This document shows positions 15,972-24,826 of a DNA stretch of 50,436 nt, one piece after another (the stretch's first letter is position 1; every line of letters begins with the position of its first letter). The translations under genes and the position numbers were made by a program. The stretch is from an uncultured Solobacterium sp. GTDB taxonomy: Bacteria; Bacillota_I; Bacilli_A; Erysipelotrichales; Erysipelotrichaceae. The stretch spans positions 1-50,436 of the forward strand of contig CALISH010000055.1 of NCBI GenBank assembly GCA_938041275.1. The letters are read 5' to 3'. A model generated the notes under the pieces. The model saw only the letters and a list, made by a program, of their open reading frames with translations. It was not told where the DNA came from and ran no database searches.

Positions 15972-16988
15972 ATGTCATTTAAAGTAGTATGTTATGGTGT
16001 TCGTCCAAATGAAGTAGAGTTTTTCCACAAGTATAATAAGTATAACTATGACTTAAAGCTTGTTGAGGGTTTAACAACTCATGAGAATATCACTGAGTGT
16101 GAAGGTGCTGACGCAGTCTTATTACGTGGTAACTGTGTTGCGGATCGTCAGAACTTAGAGAAGTTAAAGGGATATGGAATCAAGTACGTATTTACACGTA
16201 CTGTAGGGTTCAACCATATTGATTTACAGGCTGCTGCAGATTTAGGTTTAATCGTTGCACGTGTTCCTGGATATTCTCCAAACGCTATCGCTGAATTATC
16301 CTTAACATTAGGTATGATGTTATTACGTCATACAGCTGCTGCTACTAGTGCAACTGCTGCTGGTGACTTCGTTGTTTCACCAACATATTTCTCTAAGGAA
16401 ATTCGTAACTGTACAGTAGGTATTATCGGTACAGGTAGAATTGGCTTCACAGAAGCTAAGATGTATAAGGGCTTAGGCGCTAAGGTGATTGGTTATGATG
16501 TGTATGAAAATGATGCATGCAGAGAAGTACTTGACTATGTAACTCTGGATGAATTACTTGCACAGTCTGATATCGTTAGCTTGCACGTTCCTTACTTCCC
16601 TGGTCAAAACGATAAGATGGCTAACGCTGAATTCTTCAGCAAGATGAAGGATGGTTCAATCTTCTTAAATACTGCTCGTGGTGAATTACAGGATAACGAA
16701 GCAATCTTAGCTGCTCTTAAGTCTGGTAAGTTAGATGGATATGGAACAGACGTATTCGCTAACGAAACATCATTCTTCTTCAAGAAGTTAGTTAGTGCTG
16801 CAGAGATTTCTGATCCTACTGTTCGTGAACTTGTACAGATGTATCCAAAGGTATTGGTAACACCACATATTGGCTCTAATACAGATGAAGCTTTAGCAAA
16901 CATGATTGAATACTCGATGGATAACTTCAATGAGATTCTAACTACAGGTACTACAAAGAATCTTATAGCTCTTCCTGAAGCTAAATAA
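15972..16988 (+). CDS. D-2-hydroxyacid dehydrogenase, probably D-lactate dehydrogenase
   Basis: This 338-residue NAD-dependent enzyme interconverts a 2-oxo acid and its D-2-hydroxy acid. The Rossmann motif GIIGTGRIG is at about residue 150. The substrate-site segment VGFNHIDL, the catalytic Arg in NTARGE, the Glu in the segment from YGTDVFANE and the catalytic His in VTPHIGSNT are all present. Features and length fit LdhD/VanH/HicD-type enzymes; lactate, hydroxyisocaproate or phenyllactate are all possible. It follows the AEC carrier, which may move the acid product, and has its own strong ribosome-binding site (AGAAGGAG). As pyruvate-to-D-lactate enzyme it would regenerate NAD+ in fermentation. 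Confidence 0.88.
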   Translation: MSFKVVCYGVRPNEVEFFHKYNKYNYDLKLVEGLTTHENITECEGADAVLLRGNCVADRQNLEKLKGYGIKYVFTRTVGFNHIDLQAAADLGLIVARVPGYSPNAIAELSLTLGMMLLRHTAAATSATAAGDFVVSPTYFSKEIRNCTVGIIGTGRIGFTEAKMYKGLGAKVIGYDVYENDACREVLDYVTLDELLAQSDIVSLHVPYFPGQNDKMANAEFFSKMKDGSIFLNTARGELQDNEAILAALKSGKLDGYGTDVFANETSFFFKKLVSAAEISDPTVRELVQMYPKVLVTPHIGSNTDEALANMIEYSMDNFNEILTTGTTKNLIALPEAK

Positions 16989-17000
16989 TCATCTTACTTA

Positions 17001-17027
17001 AGATACTCGAGAGAGTATCTTTTGTTT
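17001..17027 (+). terminator. Terminator of the dehydrogenase gene
   Basis: AGATACTC (17001-17008), GAGA loop, GAGTATCT (17013-17020), then TTTGTTTT. Confidence 0.8.
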
Positions 17028-17037
17028 TCCTGGGAAA

Positions 17038-17046
17038 TGATATAAT
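17038..17046 (+). promoter_or_regulatory. Extended -10 promoter element
   Basis: TGATATAAT (TGn plus a consensus -10) without a clear -35 box, 23 bases before the HTH gene start. Confidence 0.55.
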
Positions 17047-17069
17047 TTGAATATACAGGAGAGTTTAGT

Positions 17070-17537
17070 ATGAACACAAAACAAGCTGCTCAAAAATGGG
17101 GATGTTCTGTAAAGACAGTGACGAAGTTATGTGCGGATGGTGTGATTCCGTTAGCAGAAAAAGATGAACGGGGTAGATGGGTGATTCCTGATGGATGTGA
17201 GAAACCACCAGTCTCTCGTTTTCGTCTTTGTTTTCTGATGGATATGATTAACCAACTCAAAGAAGGGGTAATCTTTCAACAGGTTAAATGGGGCATTAGT
17301 GAAAAAGAATTACAAGATGGTTATCAGTATCTGATTGAAAATGCGATGGTTTCTTCTTTTGATGTGCATCAACTAGAGAAAGAACTTCCAAATGCCAAAA
17401 TTACCTCACGTGGGAAAGCGCTGATGGAAAGAGAAAATAAAGAAGGCACAAGCCAACGCAAATTCAACGTGAATTTTAAAATTAATACTGGTGTATTCAG
17501 CTTTGAAACGGGCTATGAAAGCACGAAAGGGAATTAA
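17070..17537 (+). CDS. HTH (MerR/excisionase-like) DNA-binding protein of unknown role
   Basis: The 155 residues begin with an HTH of the helix-wing type (TKQAAQKWGCSVKTVTKLCADG followed by a wing with GRWVIPDG), as in MerR-like and excisionase-like proteins. The rest (about 55-155) matches no family I recognise. It contains a hydrophobic-charged stretch (FLMDMINQLKEGVIFQQVKWG) that could be a second winged helix, and a C-terminal region rich in Phe and Asn. An AGGAGAG site precedes the start. A GNAT acetyltransferase gene starts 1 base after the stop, and a P-loop kinase follows, so the three form a small operon. Target genes are unknown. Confidence 0.7.
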   Translation: MNTKQAAQKWGCSVKTVTKLCADGVIPLAEKDERGRWVIPDGCEKPPVSRFRLCFLMDMINQLKEGVIFQQVKWGISEKELQDGYQYLIENAMVSSFDVHQLEKELPNAKITSRGKALMERENKEGTSQRKFNVNFKINTGVFSFETGYESTKGN

Positions 17538-17538
17538 T

Positions 17539-18057
17539 ATGGAGAGGATTGAAACGGAACGTTTAATTCTACGCCAGTTTGAATCCTCTGATAAAGATGA
17601 TTTGTTTGAAATCATGTCGGATGAACAGACAAGTTTAGATGATGGTGGTTATCATGCAAGTAAGTCGCAAGATCAACAGTATCTAGCTTTGATGGAAATT
17701 CTATGTCGGCAACAGCGGTTTAGTATCATCTTGAAGGAAAATCAAAAGATGATAGGAATGATTAATCTTCAAGATGACGATAGAGCAGTTTCATCGTATG
17801 AACTAGGTTTTGTGATGAATCCGAACTATCGTAGAAGAGGATATACATACGAAGCAGTACAGGCAGTGATGAACTATTATTTTGAACATAATCTGGTACA
17901 GATGTTTAGTGTATCCTGTTTTCCTTACAACAAAGCCTCACAGCATTTAATTGAGAAGTTAGGCTTTGTGTATGAGGGGAGAGAACATAAGGGATTGAAT
18001 CATGCGGTTTATGGTCCAATTGACTTATTATGTTATTATAAGGATAAAGATGAGTAG
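17539..18057 (+). CDS. GNAT-family N-acetyltransferase (RimJ/RimL type)
   Basis: This 172-residue enzyme begins ERIETERLILRQFESSD, the common start of RimJ/RimL-like GNAT proteins. It shows the acetyl-CoA pyrophosphate loop as YRRRGYTYEA and a C-terminal QHLIEKLGFVYEGRE motif. Such enzymes acetylate amino groups of ribosomal protein N-termini, antibiotics or small molecules; the substrate is not predictable here. The ATG at 17539 was chosen over 17491 because the longer form overlaps the upstream gene by 47 bases and the shorter start matches the family. Confidence 0.87.
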   Translation: MERIETERLILRQFESSDKDDLFEIMSDEQTSLDDGGYHASKSQDQQYLALMEILCRQQRFSIILKENQKMIGMINLQDDDRAVSSYELGFVMNPNYRRRGYTYEAVQAVMNYYFEHNLVQMFSVSCFPYNKASQHLIEKLGFVYEGREHKGLNHAVYGPIDLLCYYKDKDE

Positions 18058-18062
18058 GTAAG

Positions 18063-18551
18063 ATGAAGAAAGTAATTGTGATTGGATGTTGCGGTAGTGG
18101 TAAAAGTACATTTGCAAGACATCTGTATGCATGTACAGGAATTCCATTATTTCACTTAGATCAGTTAAACTGGAATGCGGATAAAACAACGGTAGAAAAA
18201 ACGGTATTCTTGAAACGTGTTGAGGAAGTGATTGAAAAAGATACATGGATCATTGATGGTAATTATGGTTCTTCTATGGAAATGCGCATGCAAGCATGTG
18301 ATACTGTATTCTTCTTGGATTATCCAGTAGATATATGTATACAAGGAATCTATGACCGGGTTGGCAAGGTTCGTACTGACATGCCATGGGTAGAAGATGA
18401 AATAGATGAGGATCTGATTGAATTTGTCAAAAATTATGAGAAGGAAGATAGACCTGAAGTTTTAAATCTTCTTTCAAAATACAAGGGAAAAGATATTCAT
18501 ATCTTCCATACTCGTAAGGATGCGAAGACGTATTTAGAGTTATTGAAATAG
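18063..18551 (+). CDS. P-loop nucleotide kinase-like protein (FlaR/topology-modulation type)
   Basis: This 162-residue protein starts with KKVIVIGCCGSGKSTFARHL (Walker A GCCGSGKS). It continues with HLDQLNWN, WIIDGNY and a lid-like segment (IYDRVGKVRTDM), matching the adenylate kinase-like proteins annotated as topology modulation or FlaR. The natural substrate is unknown. It is 5 bases downstream of the acetyltransferase gene and ends before a terminator. Confidence 0.8.
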   Translation: MKKVIVIGCCGSGKSTFARHLYACTGIPLFHLDQLNWNADKTTVEKTVFLKRVEEVIEKDTWIIDGNYGSSMEMRMQACDTVFFLDYPVDICIQGIYDRVGKVRTDMPWVEDEIDEDLIEFVKNYEKEDRPEVLNLLSKYKGKDIHIFHTRKDAKTYLELLK

Positions 18552-18560
18552 CTGTTATTT

Positions 18561-18585
18561 GTCACAATTTTGTTGTGACTTTTTT
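18561..18585 (+). terminator. Terminator after the P-loop kinase gene
   Basis: GTCACAA (18561-18567) pairs with TTGTGAC (18573-18579), followed by six T residues. Confidence 0.85.
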
Positions 18586-18657
18586 GATGGATTATTCATT
18601 GACGTGCAGTGTGAAAGTAACTAAGATTGTTGTGTAAATGAAAAAGGAGGTGGAGAT

Positions 18658-21345
18658 ATGATTCTAAATAATGAGAAGAAGTTAGGGCCTACACCTAAGT
18701 CGACTGGTGTTGAACAAGAGTTTCAACAGATTGCGAAAACAGAGGAATCTAGTCTTCTACAGGAATTAGCTTGTACACGAAATGGTATTAGCGATGAAGA
18801 AAGAGAAGAGAGATTAGAAAAGTACGGCTATAATGATTTGTCTGCGATGCAGAAACATAGTTGGGCGTATTTCCTTGTACATAGTTTTGCGGATGCGTTT
18901 ATTATCGTTTTACTTGTATTAGCGATTGTGACTTTTGTTGTGGAGTCGGATATCTTATCTGGAACAATTATTCTTGCACTGGCGTGTATGAGTGCGGTAA
19001 TTCGTTTCTTCCAAGACTATGGTTCTTACCGTGATATGCAGAAGTTAAAAGAGATGGAGCATGATACGGTTAGAATTCAAGTTCCAACAGAAGATGGTAC
19101 AGAAGTTCGAGAAGTACCGGTGGAAGAAGTGGTTCCTGGTGATATTCAATTGATTGGGTCTGGGGATATTGTCAGTGGTGACTTATATCTTCTTGAAAGT
19201 AAGGACTTATTCGTTTCTGTTTCTGCCTTTACAGGGGAATCTATTCCTGTGGAGAAATATAAAGGTGTTGATGATAGAACTGTTAATGCGGCAGAATTAA
19301 ACAACATCTGTTTAGGTGGTTCCACTGTGAATTCCGGTACGGGTGTTGGTGTTGTAGTACGTACCGGTAAGAGTTCTTATCTAGGTAAGATTTCTTCTAC
19401 AATTCATACAAAGAAGAAAGAAACAGATTTTGATAAGAGCTTATCGAAGATTACAAGGATCTTAATTACCTACATGATTGTGGTGGTTATCTTCGTGTTA
19501 TTAATCAATGGTTTGGTTAAGAAGAATTGGTTAGAGGCTTTCTTATTCTCTATCTCTGTTGCGGTAGGTATTACACCGGGTATGTTACCGATGATTGTAA
19601 ACGGAACACTTGCCAAGGGTGCTAAATTCCTAGCGAAGAAGAAAACAATTGTTAAGAATATGTCTGCGATTCAGAATTTAGGTGCTATTGATGTTCTATG
19701 TACCGATAAGACCGGTACACTGACGATGGACCATGTTGTGTTGCAGAAGTATCTTGATGTAAATGGTGAGGATTCACATTTAGTATTGAATTATGCATGG
19801 ATGAATGCATACTACTCTACGGGAGTTAAGAATCTGATTGACCGTGCAATCTTAGCGTATGGTGAAGAGAATGATGCACATAAATACGCTGGTGGTTATG
19901 TGAAGTCTGATGAGATTCCATATGACTTTGAACGTCGTAGAATGAGTGTTTTGATTTCTAATCCAGGTGGTGAACACATGGGTGGAAATGTTGAAGAAAT
20001 TCTTCCAATGCCACAAGATGAGGTACTTATTACAAAGGGTGCTTTGGAGTCTGTATTAGAGTGTTGTAGTCGTATTCGCGTGAAGAAGGAATACATGGAT
20101 ATTCACGAAGAAGATCTTGCGAAAATCAATGCTCTTGCGGAAGAATTAAATAAAGAAGGTATGCATGTCATTGGTGTTGCCGCAAAGAAGAAAAATGTAG
20201 GTGATACAACCGTCTTCCATGCGGAAGATGAAACAAATATGACATTCTTGGGTATTATTGCCTTCCTCGATCCACCAAAACCAGATGCGAAAGATGCGAT
20301 TCGTGGTTTGTATGATGCTGGTGTGCATGTAAAGGTTATCTCTGGTGATGCGCCTGTCGTTGTTGAACATGTATGCAAGCTTGTTGGTATGAAGGTTGGT
20401 GATCAGAGTGCTGTTACAGGTTCTGATTTAGAGAATATGAGTGATGCGGAATTATCTTCTGTTGTGGAGAAGAATGATATCTTTGCACGCTTATCGCCAA
20501 TGCAAAAGAAGCGTGTTGTGGATGCGTTACGCAATAATGGTCATGTAGTTGGTTATATGGGTGATGGTGTAAATGATGCGCCTAGTCTACATGATGCGGA
20601 TGTAGGTATTTCGGTTGATAATGGAACTGACGTTGCCAAAGCCAGTGCGGATATTATCCTGTTGGAAAAGAGTTTGACGGTTATTCTCAATGGTATTTAT
20701 GAAGGTAGACGTATTTATGGAAATATCTTGAAATATATGAAGATGGCATTATCCAGTAACTTTGGTAATGTATTCTCGGTACTCATTGCGTCAATCTTCT
20801 TACCATTCTTACCGATGTTACCACTACAGATTTTGATTCAGAATTTGATTTACGACTTTACACAGATTGCGATTCCATGGGATAACGTCGATGACGAGTT
20901 CCTACAGACACCGCATAAGTGGAATAGTGCTTCGCTTGTGTCATTCATGAATGTCATGGGTGGTTTCTCATCTGTATTTGATGTACTAACATTCTTGGTA
21001 TTGTGGTTTATCCTAGGATACAATACACTAGCCATGCAGAATTACTTCCAGACAGGTTGGTTTATTGAAGGTCTGATTTCTCAGATCTTGATTGTACAGT
21101 TTATCCGTACATCAAAGCGTCCTATCATTGATTCAAAGTGTGATTCTAGACTAGCTCTAGCATCTGCGTTTGGTATCTTTGTAGGTATTTCAATTCCATA
21201 TTTATTTGATAATCTGAAGAATACTGTATTTACAGAAATGCCATTTGAATACTTTGTATATTTGATTATTATCTTGGCGCTCTATAGTACTACGATTGAA
21301 ATCGTGAAGAAGTTCTATATCAAAAAACATGGTTCTTGGTTATAA
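18658..21345 (+). CDS. mgtA: Mg2+-importing P-type ATPase (MgtA/MgtB type, P3B)
   Basis: This 895-residue pump brings Mg2+ into the cell using ATP. It has the cation ATPase N-terminal domain (about residues 35-100), the actuator loop TGES (FTGESIPVEK), the phosphorylated aspartate at residue 350 in CTDKTGTLT, the hinge MGDGVNDAPSL, and about ten membrane helices. The segment IYDFTQIAIPWDNVD near residues 730-745 is specific for MgtA-type pumps, and the length matches the family. A strong AAAGGAGGTGGAG site precedes the ATG. Only about 70 bases lie between the upstream terminator and the start, so no M-box Mg2+ riboswitch can fit. A TetR-type gene follows. Confidence 0.93.
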   Translation: MILNNEKKLGPTPKSTGVEQEFQQIAKTEESSLLQELACTRNGISDEEREERLEKYGYNDLSAMQKHSWAYFLVHSFADAFIIVLLVLAIVTFVVESDILSGTIILALACMSAVIRFFQDYGSYRDMQKLKEMEHDTVRIQVPTEDGTEVREVPVEEVVPGDIQLIGSGDIVSGDLYLLESKDLFVSVSAFTGESIPVEKYKGVDDRTVNAAELNNICLGGSTVNSGTGVGVVVRTGKSSYLGKISSTIHTKKKETDFDKSLSKITRILITYMIVVVIFVLLINGLVKKNWLEAFLFSISVAVGITPGMLPMIVNGTLAKGAKFLAKKKTIVKNMSAIQNLGAIDVLCTDKTGTLTMDHVVLQKYLDVNGEDSHLVLNYAWMNAYYSTGVKNLIDRAILAYGEENDAHKYAGGYVKSDEIPYDFERRRMSVLISNPGGEHMGGNVEEILPMPQDEVLITKGALESVLECCSRIRVKKEYMDIHEEDLAKINALAEELNKEGMHVIGVAAKKKNVGDTTVFHAEDETNMTFLGIIAFLDPPKPDAKDAIRGLYDAGVHVKVISGDAPVVVEHVCKLVGMKVGDQSAVTGSDLENMSDAELSSVVEKNDIFARLSPMQKKRVVDALRNNGHVVGYMGDGVNDAPSLHDADVGISVDNGTDVAKASADIILLEKSLTVILNGIYEGRRIYGNILKYMKMALSSNFGNVFSVLIASIFLPFLPMLPLQILIQNLIYDFTQIAIPWDNVDDEFLQTPHKWNSASLVSFMNVMGGFSSVFDVLTFLVLWFILGYNTLAMQNYFQTGWFIEGLISQILIVQFIRTSKRPIIDSKCDSRLALASAFGIFVGISIPYLFDNLKNTVFTEMPFEYFVYLIIILALYSTTIEIVKKFYIKKHGSWL

Positions 21346-21356
21346 ATAAACGAGAG

Positions 21357-21390
21357 AATATTGGAATCGATTGGTTTCAATATTTTTTTT
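21357..21390 (+). terminator. Terminator of mgtA
   Basis: AATATTGGAA pairs with TTTCAATATT (one mismatch), followed by eight T residues, 11 bases after the mgtA stop. Confidence 0.75.
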
Positions 21391-21464
21391 GTTTATGCTT
21401 GATGGGGATTGGACATAGTAGGAAGATATCGAAATATGTTAAAATACAACTATCAGGAGAATTT

Positions 21465-21998
21465 ATGCAACAGGAACAACAAAATGCATTTAATCGTCAA
21501 TGTATTAGTGAGGCACTGATACGGTTGATGGAAACCAAGGCTTATGATGATATTACAGTAACGGAAATCTGCCGTATGGCAGGTGTATCGCGTATGACGT
21601 ATTATCGAAACTATAGTAGTAAGCGTGAAATATTCAGCGATTATATGAAGATGATTGTTGATGAATTTGTTCGCGTACAACGAGCAAAGGATTTAAAAGT
21701 ACGTTCGTATGAAATGATTCTTGCAGGTTTTTTATATTTCTGTAATTATGAACGCTTTATTGAATGTTTGGACCAATCAAATTTATCTTCAATCTTACAG
21801 GATGGATTAAATTACTATATCGATAGTTACGTATTTGAACAGGGTGAAGATGAGTTACGTAGATATCACTTGTATTATTATTCTGGTGCATTATTTAACA
21901 TCTATACTGTGTGGATGCGTAATGGTAAGAAAGAAAACGTTGAGGATATCGCAAAAATTGTTTATGAACATGTAAAACGCGAACATCAAACACTTTAA
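21465..21998 (+). CDS. TetR/AcrR-family transcriptional regulator
   Basis: This 177-residue protein has an N-terminal HTH (ITVTEICRMAGVSRMTYYRN, followed by KREIFSDY), the hallmark of TetR regulators. The C-terminal helical domain is aromatic-rich and of the type found in short Firmicute TetR proteins. The ATG at 21465 is chosen because AGGAGA precedes it at the proper distance; the longer frame from 21336 would begin within mgtA and run through its terminator. The closest potential targets are mgtA upstream and the DUF349 gene downstream, but the regulon is unknown. Confidence 0.87.
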   Translation: MQQEQQNAFNRQCISEALIRLMETKAYDDITVTEICRMAGVSRMTYYRNYSSKREIFSDYMKMIVDEFVRVQRAKDLKVRSYEMILAGFLYFCNYERFIECLDQSNLSSILQDGLNYYIDSYVFEQGEDELRRYHLYYYSGALFNIYTVWMRNGKKENVEDIAKIVYEHVKREHQTL

Positions 21999-22058
21999 TT
22001 ATAATGTATAATATCTAATAGAGATTTTCGTATTACACGACAAACAGGAGGAATTACA

Positions 22059-23408
22059 ATGAATTGGAAAACGTTAGAAGGATTTGATGAGAAATTAGCA
22101 AAGGTCAGCTTTAAAGCACATAAGACTTTTGATGGTAAGGTTGTGGAAGTTCTATACGGTGCGAAGGACGAAAATGGCAATTTTGTATTACCAAAAGAGG
22201 ATCAAAATGATGGCCATGGTAGATGGTTTGGTATCGAAACAAATGGAGAATATAGAATGTTCTCTTGGCAAAAGCCTGCATATTTAGGAGGTGGCGTAGA
22301 ATACGGTACTTCTCATAATGATACTGCACTTGAAGATATGGAAAATGATCTTCGTAAGAAGCAGGAACTATGCCGCCAAGCAGAGAATATTTCTACAGTA
22401 GAAGAGTTCGAAGAAATTCGTAAGCAATTCGAAACAATCGAAAACTGGAATACTCCAAAGGATGAAGAATATGCAATTTGGTTTGGTAAGACTTTAGAAA
22501 AGTTCAATGCCAGAAGCCAGCGTCAAAGCGCAAACGCAGAAGAAAAGAAGAAGTTAATTGAAAAGGCTGCTAGTTTAGCAGATTCCACAAACTGGAAGGA
22601 AACACAAGCAGAATTTAGAAATTTACAGGATGAATGGGAAGCACTTGGCAATGCCGGTGTAGAAGATGATTCCTTATGGGAACAGTTTAAGGGCTATCGT
22701 AACCAATTCAATGATAAGCGTCGTAACTATTTTGATAATCTAACACAAGTACATTCTGAAAATGAAGAGAAGAAACTTGATTTAATCAAGCAGGCAAAAG
22801 AACTAGCAAAGAAGACTGATAACTTCCGTGAAACATCTGAAAAGATTAATGGTCTTATGGACGCATGGAAGGCAATCGGTAGTGCAGGCCGTGATAAGGA
22901 TGATGAACTTTGGAATGCGTTTAACGCATCACGACAGGGCTTCTATGATGAAAGAACAGCGTTCTTTACAGAGCGTGATGAAAAGCAGAAGGAAAGTATC
23001 CGTATCAAGAATGCCTTAATTGAAGAAGCAAAGACAATCGCTGATGAAAAGGATTATGGTCGTGAGAAGACAGATCGTATGAAGGCACTTGATAAGGAAT
23101 GGCGTGCTGCTGGATATTCTGGTAGTGAGCAGAATGACGCATTGTGGGAAACATTCACACAGGCAAAAGAAGTATTCTGGAATGGTAAGCGTGAAGATAG
23201 TCAAAAGCGTCTTCAGGAAGCCTTTGACTACAAGAAGTCACAACTTCCAATCGTAAGAGAAGAAATTAATAGACTTCAAGAACAGGAATATGAAACAAGT
23301 GACTATGAGAGAATTCGCAGTATTCAACGTCAAGTTGAAGAAAAGAAGGCTTTCTTAGAGAAGTTAAAGAACGATATCGAAGATATTGAAAAGAAATTAA
23401 ATGCATAA
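22059..23408 (+). CDS. DUF349 triple-repeat protein
   Basis: This 449-residue cytoplasmic protein has a unique N-terminal part (1-90, with HGRWFGIETNGEYRMFSW) and three DUF349 repeats of about 75 residues. Each repeat carries a W...A...AG core: DEWEALGNAG, DAWKAIGSAG and KEWRAAGYSG, each followed by LW and F. A C-terminal coiled coil (QEQEYETSDYERIRSIQRQ and onward) ends the protein. DUF349 repeats form helical bundles; the function of the family is not settled. A strong CAGGAGG site precedes the start. The gene is monocistronic, with its own hairpin. Codon usage looks optimised, suggesting high expression. Confidence 0.85.
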   Translation: MNWKTLEGFDEKLAKVSFKAHKTFDGKVVEVLYGAKDENGNFVLPKEDQNDGHGRWFGIETNGEYRMFSWQKPAYLGGGVEYGTSHNDTALEDMENDLRKKQELCRQAENISTVEEFEEIRKQFETIENWNTPKDEEYAIWFGKTLEKFNARSQRQSANAEEKKKLIEKAASLADSTNWKETQAEFRNLQDEWEALGNAGVEDDSLWEQFKGYRNQFNDKRRNYFDNLTQVHSENEEKKLDLIKQAKELAKKTDNFRETSEKINGLMDAWKAIGSAGRDKDDELWNAFNASRQGFYDERTAFFTERDEKQKESIRIKNALIEEAKTIADEKDYGREKTDRMKALDKEWRAAGYSGSEQNDALWETFTQAKEVFWNGKREDSQKRLQEAFDYKKSQLPIVREEINRLQEQEYETSDYERIRSIQRQVEEKKAFLEKLKNDIEDIEKKLNA

Positions 23409-23412
23409 TTGA

Positions 23413-23440
23413 AAACCTCACTTCATTTGGAGTGAGGTTT
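23413..23440 (+). terminator. Hairpin terminator of the DUF349 gene
   Basis: AAACCTCACT (23413-23422) pairs perfectly with AGTGAGGTTT (23431-23440). The T run after it is short. Confidence 0.65.
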
Positions 23441-23464
23441 CAAGTCAATGGGGGGGAATGGAGA

Positions 23465-24814
23465 ATGTTGAAGAATATCGCCAGAGAACAGTATACAGAA
23501 GCGATACGTATGGCATGGCCAGCTGTGCTGGAAAGTGTTTTTGTGTCTCTTGCGGGTATTATCGATACACTTATGGTTTCCTCAATGGGTACATATGCAG
23601 TAGCGGCTACAGGGTTAATTCTTCAACCGAAGTATCTTAGTCTTAGTTTCTTCTTTGCGATTAACGTCGCAGTATCTGCCTTAGTTGCACGAAGACTTGG
23701 ACAGAATAATCGCCGAAACGCAAATCAGGTATTAGTGACTTCATTGATGGTTGTTATATTGTTATGTATTGCGTTAACTGTTGTAACAGTGATTTTTGCT
23801 GATCCGCTCATTGCGTTATGTGGTTCTAATGCGGATACACATGAGGGTGCAGTGATTTATTTTAGGGTGATACAGATTGGAATGATATTCAATGTATTAT
23901 CGCTAGTGATCAACGCTGCACAACGTGGTGCCGGTAACACAAAGATTGCGATGTTCACAAATGTTACATCATCCATCGTGAATATCATCTTTAACTATCT
24001 ATTGATTGGTGGTAACTTTGGCTTTCCGAAATGGGGATTATTTGGTGCGGCGTTTGCGACGGTACTAGGTACTGTATTTGCATGTGGAATGAGTATACAA
24101 TCGTTATTTAAAAAAGATAGTTATGTATCGATTCCCTATATTCTTGAAGAGAAGATTAAACCAGATTTTGGCGCATATAATGCGATTCAAAAGTTGGGTG
24201 CGAATATTCTTTTTGAAAACTGGGCCATGCGTGTTGGTTTTATGACGACTGCTGTACTTGCGGCAAAGCTAGGTACCGATCAGTTTGCGGCCTATCAGGT
24301 TGGAATGAATATCTTGTCATTGGGCTTTGCGTTTGGGGATGGTATGCAAGTAGCGGCAGTATCGTTAATTGGAAAGAGTCTTGGACAACAGAAACCAGAC
24401 TTAGCAAAGACCTATGGACATGCATGTCAGTTAATCGGTGTAGTGATATCGGTTATATTTGCAATCGTTTTATTAGTAGGTGGAAGAACACTGAATCAGT
24501 TCTTCTTTGCGGATGAAACCGTAATCGAGATGGGTGTTATGATTGCTCGCTTTGTGGCAATTATTGTACTATTTCAGATATCACAAATTATTTATGGTGG
24601 ATGCTTAAGAGGTGCAGGTGATGTAAAATATACATTGGCTGTGGCACTTATTAGTGTCGCTATTATCCGACCAATTTTAACTTGGGTATTAACTTCCGTA
24701 TTCTCACTTGGCTTAGTAGGTATTTGGTTGGGTGTATTATCGGATCAGTTGACAAGATTTACATTACTACGAATTCGTTTCCATCAAGGGAAATGGGTGG
24801 AGTATAAGATATAG
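23465..24814 (+). CDS. MATE-family multidrug/metabolite exporter
   Basis: This 449-residue protein has about twelve membrane helices. MATE signatures include AWPAVLESVF, the MV-type cation-coupled efflux segment GTYAVAATGL, NAAQRGAGNTK and the mirrored CLRGAGDVKY in the second half, showing the two six-helix repeats. It exports cationic drugs or metabolites using a Na+ or H+ gradient. The start at 23465 follows a GGGGGGAATGGAGA site; the upstream in-frame GTG at 23432 lies inside the previous terminator. It is the first gene of a three-gene operon with an ECF S component and a methyltransferase. Confidence 0.9.
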   Translation: MLKNIAREQYTEAIRMAWPAVLESVFVSLAGIIDTLMVSSMGTYAVAATGLILQPKYLSLSFFFAINVAVSALVARRLGQNNRRNANQVLVTSLMVVILLCIALTVVTVIFADPLIALCGSNADTHEGAVIYFRVIQIGMIFNVLSLVINAAQRGAGNTKIAMFTNVTSSIVNIIFNYLLIGGNFGFPKWGLFGAAFATVLGTVFACGMSIQSLFKKDSYVSIPYILEEKIKPDFGAYNAIQKLGANILFENWAMRVGFMTTAVLAAKLGTDQFAAYQVGMNILSLGFAFGDGMQVAAVSLIGKSLGQQKPDLAKTYGHACQLIGVVISVIFAIVLLVGGRTLNQFFFADETVIEMGVMIARFVAIIVLFQISQIIYGGCLRGAGDVKYTLAVALISVAIIRPILTWVLTSVFSLGLVGIWLGVLSDQLTRFTLLRIRFHQGKWVEYKI

Positions 24815-24826
24815 AAAGGCATTCAA

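Noticed and set aside
18586..18657. M-box Mg2+ riboswitch upstream of mgtA
   Set aside because: Only 72 bases separate the upstream terminator from the start, too short for an M-box of about 160 bases.
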